A stretch of DNA of 64,000 nucleotides from Patiria pectinifera. Its lineage: Eukaryota > Echinodermata > Asteroidea > Valvatida > Asterinidae. Location: assembly GCA_029964075.1 (NCBI GenBank), contig CM057135.1, positions 26,773,366 to 26,837,365 on the forward strand. The letters are read 5' to 3'. Shown here in pieces: positions 39,601 to 51,600 of this stretch. The position numbers and the translations under genes were made by a program. The notes beneath the pieces were generated by a model that saw nothing but the letters and a program-made list of their open reading frames with translations, was not told the origin of the DNA and searched no databases. Position 1 is the first letter of the stretch. Each line of letters begins with the position of its first letter.

Positions 39601-42600
39601 GTAATACATGTACATCAACGCATGCCTATAGAAGTAGTGTCTAGGTCAGACATATCAATAAACGTTAGGGAAAAATGATCTAAAAATCCATGTCAAGCAA
39701 TGAACCAACATGCTTTCATAACTGATGCTTTTGGAGCTACATGTAACTGTGAAAACTCCCACCTAACAACACGACGAATTTAAAACATATAACAATAGGA
39801 TATCAATTAATCTCTCACCGCATTGGCAGGTAGTTGTTCCTGTGGTCAAAGCGGTGGTTGGTTCTGTAGTCACTGTGGTGGTTGGCTCGGTAGTCACTGT
39901 GGTGGTAGGTTGTGAAGTCACTGTGGTGGTTGGCTCGGTAGTCACTGTGGTGGTAGGTTGTGTAGTCACTGTGGTGGTTGGTACTGTAGTCACTGTGGTG
40001 GTTGGCTCGGTTGTCACTGTGGTGGTAGGTTGTGTAGTCACTGTGGTGTTTGGTTCTGTAGTCACTGTGGTGGTTGGCTCGGTAGTCACTGTGGTGGTAG
40101 GTTGTGTAGTCACTGTGGTGGTTGGTACTGTAGTGAGCCCATGAAAGAATAAATTATCGAGTACAATACCTGAAAACACTTTTTTATGTAAAGACCTTGG
40201 GGACAGACTTCTGATTTAACCCGATAAAAAAGTCTGGTCATTATTAACAGGCCATCAAAGGCATCCCAGTTAGGGAAGTGAAGGTGAACGTTTTCACTCA
40301 TTCAACAGCACAAACAAGAGGGCGTGTTGGTGTTTGATTAACGGCTCTTTACTCACGCGAGGAACAAGCAAGATGGATTGTAAGTGTTTGATAAGTGCCT
40401 CTTTACTCATGCGAGGACACAAGGAAGATAAAATGTTAGGGGTTGAGTAATATTAACACAAATAAAAGGGTGTGCAAGTGTCTGGTTAGTGGCTCTTTAC
40501 TCACGCGAGGACATAAGAGACATGTTAGTGTTTGATTGGTTGCTCTTTACTCACGCGAGGACACAAGCAAGAGGGCGTGCAAGTGTCTGATGAGTGGCTC
40601 TTACTAACGCGAGGACACAAGAAAAAGGACATGTTATAGTTTTTGATTAGTGATTCTTTACTCAGGCGAAGACACAAGCAAGAAGACATGTAAATGTCTA
40701 ATGAGTGGCTCTTTACTCACGCGAGGACACGAGCGAGAGGACATGTTATAGTGTTTGACTGGTTGCTCCTTGCTCACGCGAGGACACAAGCAGAAGGGCA
40801 TGCAAGTGTCTGATGAGTGGCTCTTTACTAACGCGAGGACACAAGCAGGACATGTTATAGTAAATGATTAGTGGTTCTTCACTCACGCGAGGACACAAGC
40901 AGGACGTTATAGTGTATGATTAGTGGTTCTTCACTAACGCGAAGACACAAGCAAGAGGGCGTGCAAGTGTCTGATAAGTGGCTCTTTACTCACGCGAGGA
41001 CACAAGCGAGAGGACATGTTTTAGTGTTTGATTGCTTGCTCTTTACTTACGCGATAACAAAAGCCTAGACAACATGTTATAGTGTTTGGTGACTGGCTCT
41101 TTACTAAAACGAGGACACAAACGAAAGGGCAATTTAGTGTTTGTTTGTTGGCTCTTTACTGAGGTGAGGACACACTCCAAAGAACAGATTAGTTGTGAAA
41201 TTCCGCATTTCATTAAACAACTGATCAATTCTGGTTCAGCCTGATGAAAATGATATCCTTCTTCGAAAGAGTTGAAAAAAACTGTCTTGTCAATAAAAAC
41301 ATCAATGACAGTTCTTGGAAGAAGAATATAAGAACAGACATATTCAACGTTTACTTGAGCTTCACCATCAATGTGCATGCAAGGCCAAAGTCAAAATTGA
41401 TTTGAACTATATAATTTGACAGACAATAGTGTTTTAGGTTTTTTTGGTTAGGGTGATTTTACCAGTAGTGGTGGTTAGTTCTGGAGTGGTGGTTGGTTCT
41501 GGAGTGGTAGTTGGCTCTGGAGTGGTGGTTGGTTCTGGAGTGGTAGTTGGTTCTGGAGTGGTAGTTGGTTCTGGAGTGGTGGTTAGTTCTGGAGTGGTAG
41601 TTGGTTCTGGAGTGGATGTAAGTTATTTTGTGGTGCAAATGTATAGAGTGGTTATAAAATTCATGATGTAATAAATATTACATATTCATATCAGTAAGAG
41701 TTGATTTTTAGTCCAAAGACTGGTTAAGCATCAGCATTCCGATCTAGTAACATCCAATGTAAAATGAGATATTTGTTACACAAAACAAAATGAAATTAAA
41801 ATGTTCATTTTAAAGATAAAAATTGACCCAGCTAAAAACATTAATTGTATTGATTTCGACCAACAGAATACATCCATATGTATGTATAGTGAGGCTCAGC
41901 TCCTTGAAAGCTAGCCGTCTTCGATAACATAAATCACATCATTCAGCATTTGCACTTTTCCTTGTGTATAAGTTTTCAATTTGTTTTTGCAGTTTCGGAT
42001 ATATCAACAGTTCTTGATTGTTTCGTTAAAAAGCTCATTAATTTTCAAATGGGACTTAAACACACTAAAGTATTCGATAACGTAATGAGAATTCCAAACT
42101 CAATCTTACCGATTACATCGAAGGTGAAGTATGCTGATGCCGTGCAACCACCATCATTGGTCAGAGTGCAAGTTATATTATGAGACCCTGCTGGAAAGTC
42201 TCCTCCTGTTGCTGTCACACTGGTTCCCCCTGCATCATCCGTACAATTTATTGCTTGACCATCTGAGTTGGTTGCGTTCACTTTATACCATGTCACTTGA
42301 ATCGATGCTTGGCCAGGTGCAATGTACTGATCATCAACAGTTGGCACAGTAAATATCGGTATTGCTGTGGAGCAACATATGCAATCTGTATTATTAACAA
42401 ATTCAACCATACTTGTATAGTAAAAACTATTGAAAAACTTATTAATAATAAAACAAAATATATGAAATAATGTGTAGTTATGTGCAATTGACAAGGATTT
42501 CACAAACAATCATGGGTAACATTTATTCAGTGATTAAATGAAATAATGTTCAGGGGTTGTTGACAACTAATCGGGGTATCTCAAGCAATCGACAGAGGGA

Positions 42601-45600
42601 CAAGTTCAAGTACACACAGGGATTAGGAATATACTTCAATTCCTTTGCTATTTCTTCTATGCCACCTCCACATGGTAGACTAATAACCCAGGTCACTGTA
42701 TATGGAAATCTAAACGCATGCATGTATGCCCAGTTCAGTGATGGCGTGTTGACTTGTTTGGTGCACCATGTTGGACATGTGCCCAGAATACTTTTTGTGT
42801 ATGTTAAAAAAACCTAGTCCACTGTACCAGTTACCCTAATAAAAAAAAAAAAAAAAAAATTGTTCATAAAGTGCTCTAAGGGTCATACACTCTGCCCCAT
42901 CATTATATGTGGATGAGGTTAAAACAAAATAACCAGACAGCAACGCATGTTGATTTTTTTTTTTTTTTTTTTTACCAAGCCCATTTCGATTTTCAATTAT
43001 TTTCCTTGATCCACCCTCCCACATTTTTGAAATAAATTTGAAATGTAAGAAGTTGCTCACTAAACAATGGCGGAGTTAATAAACATTAATTAAAAATGTA
43101 CTTAAACGTAGTTAAATGTAGTTAAACAAAGAAAATATGTTTCAAGCTTATTAACGATATTGCCGGTCCGAGCTGATGAAAATGTCGATGCTTAATTATT
43201 TCCTTTGAACCACGCACCCATATTTTCGAGTTCATGAACAAAATAAAGATTTGACAATATTTTTACTTTTGCTTAAGACGCTAGAATTTAATTTCCTTTC
43301 TATTTAAACAAAAGATGTGAACGTATCACTCACCACATTGGTAGATGGTTGTTATTGAAGTGGTGGTTGGTGCTGCAGTGGTAGGTGCATCTGTGGTGGA
43401 AATTGTTGAAGTTGTGGAAAAAAAGGATAGATTTAAAGTTTTACAACGGACAAGACATGTAAACATGACAAACATGAATATTGTGATCGTATTGCCATTT
43501 GAATCGCTCCCGGATATCAGGCACGATTAATCATACTGGTTTCTGCCAGCTGGACCTTCACGATGATTCTAAAATAATGTAATGTTATTTAACAGTCCCT
43601 TGTGTAGTGTGAGCAGAGGTTATTGGCTTTAATCAACTTAACACACCATCCTTTCTCACAGAATGGTCTTAGGTTTTATTACTACCAATTCAGTCTTACC
43701 TAGTACATCAAATGCGAAGTATGCTGATGCCGTGCAATTTCCATCATTGGTCACAGTGCAGGTTACATTATGAGACCCCGCTGGAAAGTCTCCTCCTGTG
43801 ACTGTCACACTGGTTCCCCCTGCATCATCCGTACAATTGATTGCTTGACCATCCGTGCTGGTTGCGTTCACTTTATCCCATGTCACAGGAACTGATGCTT
43901 GGCCATGTGCAATGTACAGATCATCAACATTCGGCACATCAAATCTTGGTATCGCTGCAGAGCAATTTACAATATTTATTTATTATATCAATGATGCAAA
44001 CAAACTACATATCACTGAGCAACGATCGATAATTGCCAACCTTCTCTAAATAATCAAGGATGACATTGTTTTAAGTGATGTCGTGTATTTTAAATTTGCG
44101 TAATATTGCCATCTCTAAATAAAAAAAGTGACAAGTAATATGAATAGCTACCCAACTCATTACACACTTCAAATGTAATATTATGTTGTGACCATTTCAA
44201 TAAATATATTCGCTTCCAGGTGAATGCATTATCAATCTGAAAAACAAGCCTGATTTTATGACAATTAGACAATAAAAAGGCATGACTCATGAAAGATCAG
44301 TCGTAATAAATCAAATGATCTTACCCCAGATATAAAAAGTAAAAGTCACTTCTTTTACGCATCCACATGGTAGAATAATGATGCAGGTCACTGTATGACA
44401 TTCTACTCCAAATGAACCCCCGGTCGAAGACACTGCCTGTCCTCCCACAGAGTCTGTACAAGTGATGTTTACAGGTGAAGCACCTACAACGGTGATTTCA
44501 TCCCATGTCACAGACACAGATCCTTGAGATTCTGCGATGCATTGATCTTCAACTACCGGAACGATAACTGTGGGTAGTTCTGTGAAGGTAAATAATCAAT
44601 TTTCATTAATGAACCTCCAGTTGGAGACACTGCCTGTCCTCGATATTATAGTTTCAAATGTGCAACTGACAGTCATCTCTCAACTAATCCAGCGCGGCAT
44701 TATACTTAGTGATAAACGTTAGTTTGTTGGGTTGTTGATTTGTGCTGATGTGTCTGAATTAAATAATCTTTACCGAGAGATATCTTGAGGTGCAAGGCAT
44801 GATACAACTGTTAACATCCTGACACTTCGTGCAATAATTGTCATAAAAAGATGCTCACGTGCAGGTTAATGCAGTATCACTCGGAAATAGAATACTGCAT
44901 TTTCTGACAATGTTTCAAACGTATATTGTCAAAAAGGTTCATTGAGGTCAAACGGGAATAAATGACGTTTCTTGTCCCACATACTCCATATAGTTTGTCC
45001 AGTTTTTATTACGGCACCGACGTTTTCGTTACTATAATTATAATTTAGGAAAAGATTTTGGGAAAAGTTTTTTTTTTTTAAGCGGAAACACTCGATAACA
45101 ACACAGAAGGCAATTTGATTCATATCGTACGCGCAATCAGAGATTTCGAAAGTCACTTCTTTCAAAAGCGTCTGACTTTGACAAGAATTTTTTTTTTTTT
45201 ATAATTGGCCTCAACAAAGTAAATGATCTTATTACCCCAGACATAGAAAGCGATCTCTGCGACTTTTATGCATCCACACTGTAGAATAACTACGCAGGAC
45301 ACTGTGTTACTCGGCTTGACACGGCCTAGGAACACGACTTTTGTCTCTATGAAGTCATTAGAAGTCAAGTCACGTCACATTAAAGGTGCATTTTATTTCT
45401 CGATGGGGTTTGTACAATTTTCTTCCACCAATACACTTTGGCATTTTGCAAACCTGATCGACTCTGGACTTGGAACACACATAGACCACCACCCACGGAC
45501 GGTCCCTGAATATTGTTTTTGTTGCAGGACGTCATTGTGTGTCAGATGATGTGTCATTAATAATTGTTCGAGGCATTTTATTTTCTTGAGTACAAATCCG

Positions 45601-48600
45601 ATTGGGGGTTGAACATTTGTATAGATACAGAAGGGGATGTGATATAGGTAAATATTTTAGAGACTTCACGATGACATCGTCACAGGTCATGTGACGTCAA
45701 ATTAAATGAGAATGTTCTGAAACCAATATTTGTAGAACCAAAGGTCCGAATTTGTTTGTAACTTGGTAGGTATATTTACTTTTCAGTCGGGCAACAAAGT
45801 ACCATTTGTGAACTGTGCAACTAGCTTGACTATTTGATAAGTCGGCAATGATTTTGTAAATAATGTTGTTTTACATCGCTCCATATAAACTTAAACAGCA
45901 CTACCAAACAACGTTGGAAAATAACTAGGGTCTTCCTCACCTATTTTTAAAACGTCATTTGACATAAAGAACTCGGGGAATGAAATTTTTACCCCCGACA
46001 TAGAAAGTGATATTGTAAATGTTTTGGTTCTTATTTCTGAACAACCCTGTTTTGGGGTCCCGAACAAACACCGACCGCACCCTTAAACACACCCCAAAAA
46101 ATAAAACAACAAACAAACAAATAAACAAGCCAACAACCAACCCAATAACACTCGAGCACCCCACCCCACATGCAAACAAACAACAGCCTTTCTATTACCC
46201 TGTCTAAAACCAGAAATAACATTGAACAAAATGCCAAGTTTAGGCAACAAGGTTCGATAAATAGTGTACCTTTATATGTCATGCCGGCAACTACAGCCAA
46301 CATGTTTGTAAGTTGNNNNNNNNNNNNNNNNNNNNNNNNNNNNNNNNNNNNNNNNNNNNNNNNNNNNNNNNNNNNNNNNNNNNNNNNNNNNNNNNNNNNN
46401 NNNNNNNNNNNNNNNNNNNNNNNNNNNNNNNNNNNNNNNNNNNNNNNNNNNNNNNNNNNNNNNNNNNNNNNNNNNNNNNNNNNNNNNNNNNNNNNNNNNN
46501 NNNNNNNNNNNNNNNNNNNNNNNNNNNNNNNNNNNNNNNNNNNNNNNNNNNNNNNNNNNNNNNNNNNNNNNNNNNNNNNNNNNNNNNNNNNNNNNNNNNN
46601 NNNNNNNNNNNNNNNNNNNNNNNNNNNNNNNNNNNNNNNNNNNNNNNNNNNNNNNNNNNNNNNNNNNNNNNNNNNNNNNNNNNNNNNNNNNNNNNNNNNN
46701 NNNNNNNNNNNNNNNNNNNNNNNNNNNNNNNNNNNNNNNNNNNNNNNNNNNNNNNNNNNNNNNNNNNNNNNNNNNNNNNNNNNNNNNNNNNNNNNNNNNN
46801 NNNNNNNNNNNNNNNCAAAAAAAAATACATTTAGTTCCGATCGGATCAAGAAATATAAAAGACTCGTCCACCTTTGTCGCACTTCATGCCGTCGAAGAGC
46901 GCCTCGCAATGGCATTTGCCGTTCATTCTGCAGTGCGCATTGGAAACACAGGAGCACTTAGGTTGGTCTCCGAAGTCCCTGCAGTTTGGCTCCCCATCTG
47001 GTGAATCCGTGTCGCCGTTCCCTGCTCCAGAACGCCCGCCTGGCCCGTCGTAGCACGCTAGGGGGAGACCACCGATAAAACCATCGGTACATTTTTTCAT
47101 TTCAGTTTATTCTTTGCATAATTTTGTTTTAGACGAGGTCAATTGATGCACGACCAGGCATCGATGAGGGCGCTGTACCGAAATGTCCATGCCTTTCGGG
47201 GTACAAACAGTTTATGCAGAGATATCTACTTTTTTTAGGAACTTGAGTTAAATCTAGAAAAATAAAAAGATTATAAATGTAATGTTTCATTAATATCAAT
47301 ATGTGAACATTGTGCCAATAACCTCGGATTATGTTTACCCAAACGGTGTCGTTATAGCGCCCTCAATTTCGTGCAACGACACGGCGAATCCGCCAATCAG
47401 AAGCTTTGAGGGCGTATTATCTGTCATGACCGCCGTATAGCCTTTAAACAGGCCATGTCCAACTTCGTCCCCAGTGCTCACTTTATTTTCAACCTAGTTT
47501 CCAATAGTAAGCCCTGGATAGGAAACTTTCTTCCTGAATCCTGATTCGTTACCGCAATTGGCTAGTAATGGATTTTTATCGTGTACTTGGTGCTATTATT
47601 CACAACGTGCAGTACTTGTTTTCGCGATCATTCGTCCACGCCTTCTCGAAAATACTAATTTCCTTTCCAAATTGCTCATATCAATATGAAACGTGATACT
47701 GCGTGTTGTCTTGATATAAGATCGTAACTGTTTAATTCAAAAAAATCGTGTTTTTGTAACTTACGCCGTGCTCGCGCTGCTACGAATTGACTCTGTTTTT
47801 TACCCCAGACACCGCATACAAAAACTAACGCTAATGTAACGCATATCCAGGCACCAGACTGTTCCTCATTTGCATACGTGTTCAAAAATCTTGCACATGC
47901 AAATGATCCAATACCAGGGTGAGAGAGCAGGTAGTGATGGGCGCGTACTGTTCGACACCCTGGGGACGAGGTTGGGACAGATTCCCGGTGATGGTAAAGG
48001 GCGTTCTTACTCTGCAAGGCACATACATAGTGTACACGCCCACGGCAGGATTTTCGCGACCAGTATCCGCCGTTCACATCGTCGTGGTTCAGGACTGTGC
48101 AGTTTCGACCGTCTTGCATGTTTTCAAGTTCTCCGCCTCTCCATCTCCCGTACCTTTAGGTAGAAAAAGAAGAGGGTACACTGCAAACAGCCGCAGGGTA
48201 AAACATGACATGTAAACCGGAAAAGATACCATCATGTTTGACGCCTCGGTAACTTTGGCATGTCATGTTCAGATAATCAGATCCATAGAGGATGAACGTC
48301 ATTTCATTCAGTAAATGTAAAACCAGCGTACATTGTGGTGGCTTTTGAAGAAAAAAAAGGATCAAGCCAATCTGAAACGGGGTTGTAATTTGTGACAATA
48401 CTCTGCATTTTGCTTACTGTCGGACTGATAACATCTTCCTCTGCAGGGGAAAATCCAACATCTTCTCACCAATGCTCATAATTATGCGTTCTTCTGAGCA
48501 AAAACATTGTAGTTAATCTCTAGTCCATTAGGCTATTCTGTTATGTATGCCTACCCACTGTGATCCAGAGGGCGTCCATCCACCCATCGCCATGTATCGT

Positions 48601-51600
48601 CGCCGTGATTGTAACGCAGTCCAAGCCACAAGGCGGGATGAACGTGTCGGGACAAAAATGCCTGGTTTTTTTTGGTGAAACAAAAGTTCAGCTTTTACAA
48701 CTTCGGTCTCAAATAGATAGGTCAATGATTTTGTATAGGATACCAAAAACAAAATACCAAACCATAAGAACCTCGATATATAAGGATCATATTGCTCGTG
48801 GTCAGGTGGGAAATCTTAATTAACTTACAATGTAATGTGCAGGTGTTTGAATAACTCCTGTATTGTTTCCTGTAGCTATCATTTCCAGGGGGAAAACACC
48901 CTGTTTCTAAAGGCCTACCAAGCAAATTGAAGGTTGCCTTACATTGAGCTCGGCATCACGAACGATGGCGAGTTTCACCCCGTTCCCGAACCGGTCCTCA
49001 CATTCCCTACTGGCGTCGTCCCAGTTCTTGGGTCTGCTGTTGTACCAATAGCACCGGTCACGGAAGAAGGTCCCTCCGTCCGGACACAAAGGCTCGCCAC
49101 CTAAATGGGAATATCAAACCGATTCCAAATTGGGGATAAAACATCTTTTGGGACATTATTTACTACTTAAATGATGTCCTTTGACGTAAAACATCACCAT
49201 AATCACAAAGTCACAAAATCCATAGTCTTTCAAGTGCTTTTATAATCATTACATAATAATGAAGCAAGTTCAAATCCATGTTGAGTCGAACGGAAATTAA
49301 CAAAGTTATCGTGAGTGACAACAAAACTAGTGGCGCCTTCTTAATTCACTGCAAACGGTTTTGGCACGCAACCAAGTCGACTGTTTTTCTCACGAGTGAA
49401 CTCTTGGTGGCGCACTGTACAGTGGAGTACGACGCCATTTAAAAATGACACAAGTAACAAGTTTCTTTGAGTTTGAAACAATTTAGCAATCTAAGAATTG
49501 GAAATGTTACAGCTGTATAATGTTTGATTTTTTAGCAACATGTTAACGTCTGTAAGTTCCGCAATTCACGTCTTTTATGTCCTTAAAATTGCGTTGTCCT
49601 CAAAATGGCTTTTGAGTTTGTCCTGTGACATGACGCCATCTTGCGCATGTTATTTGGCCCGCAGTTTATGTCAACATTTTAAAATCACTCGCTGAATGCA
49701 GTGCAGAAGAGAAGCGTTTACTTCAATTTGTCATGATCACGGCATTGTAACCGCATCACCCAGTTTTGTATTACTGATCTATAGATGATACTCACGGGGT
49801 AACGCGCAGATCGCACCGTACCCGCGCCCCGGGTGGTACGCGGCGTCGGGCGAATGACAAGATACGGCTTTCCATTTGCCGGTGGCTTTGCGTAACACTA
49901 CGCAGTTTGTCGTGTTTTCTAGCCAGGCTTCGGCAGCGTCAGCGCTGCCAGAGCTGGCGTCACCTCGCTGATCCGTTCCGTCACCTGAATTGAAGTTCCT
50001 GTAGACGGGGTTATCGTTTGAAGAAAAACACTGGAAAGCTACTTCTTAATTACGTTACAAATGATCAGTGGAGAACGATACAGCTTATTCTGGTTACCCT
50101 AATCCCACTAACTGGGGCGCTAGAACTCCTTATTTGACAATATGTTAGATCACAGCCATAAACGTTATTGAATGATCGCTGTATGATGTCTAGATCTGTG
50201 CTATAGTGGTTGAATTTCACGGATTAATTTGCAACCCAAAAACTAATCGTGAGTATCATTGAGGCCCCATTACTCCGTCTTTGACATGTGGAGAAGCCAG
50301 TAGGTGCTATGAAAGGTATTTTTGTCAAGTATTCTGCGTGATTTTTGGCAACTATTTTGTGGTGAAATTTGGAAATTGAAACATTGAAAATACCTCTTTA
50401 GTGGGAAATGTCAAAAAAAGGAGTTCTAGGGCCCAGGTTAGTGGGACTACGGTTACCCTTAATGTGATGAAGGACCTTTTTTTTGGTAAACAGATATGAA
50501 CATTTTGGATCCAAGTAATTAAATTCGCCCAGCCTATATTGCATAACCTCCGAGGAAAAAAAATGTTGCAACCTGACACAACTTTTGTCTTCATATATCA
50601 TCTCAATGAAGGTCATTCATTGCAAAAAAAATGATGATAAGACATGATTCTGGGACTGAGAAACATTTCCACTTTTGTTAGGAAATACTTAGAAACATTT
50701 CTTGACTCGATCTCAGTAGACTTTGTACACAATTGCGGAAGTGGCGTCAGGTTGCAATACTTTTTCCCCTCCGAGTGATTTTAGATTGTTGATTTCATCG
50801 GATACTTAGGTGAGCATGCTCGGGAAGTGACATCTTCAATTGGAGATTTTTGTCCTGAATGAAAATTTTCAATCAACTATATAGAGGGCGCTGTGCGGGT
50901 ATGACCTAGAGAGGGCACTGTTGCCCACGTCCAATAAAATTCGATATTCATATCACGAATGCTCTGGCCACTTCTGCAAACAGCAGATTGTAAATCTCCA
51001 TAAATTACTAACGTGTAGTTGACGGGGGTGTCGTCGACCCATCTCCAGCTGCCTTCCTGGTGTGTGTCATGGAGCCCGATCCACACGTCTTCAGTGATTC
51101 TATCTACTATGAAATCCTGACATAATTGTAGAAAAAAAACAGGAAGTGCAAAATCGGAACAATATGGGATCGATCCCCGAGTATCAGTATTTCACTATCT
51201 TTTTATAAAAATGCACCATGCCGTACGCTAGCCATGTCGTCAGCATCTATCTAAGTTATATAAGAAGGACAACCAAAAATACTTTTAGAAAGAGGTATTC
51301 GTGAAAATTAATGGTGCTCAGGTGTGCTCAGTTTATGGCATGTGGGCTCAATCACAGGCTGTTCCAATAAGTGGCCTCCTGAGAGAGTGTATCTCTAAAT
51401 GTTAACTGTTCACATCTTTTTCCTATTGGGGACATGCCAAGGATTAAAGAAAAACACCGGTAGTGGTGGGTTCTTGGGGGGGGGGGGCGTGCACTGAGAC
51501 CCCCGTAGCCCACGGACTAAATCAATTATTTCAATCAGATTATTTCAATCAAACAACCCTGTTCAAGCCATACCAATTACAAATAGGAATTTCTCTTTTC

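Noticed and set aside
40330..41172. CRISPR-like spacing of 55-bp repeats
   Set aside because: Units are diverged along their full length with no unique spacers or cas genes, and this is an animal intron; it is a minisatellite.
46031..46961. Frames crossing the N gap
   Set aside because: They are open only because N is unreadable; no coding evidence.
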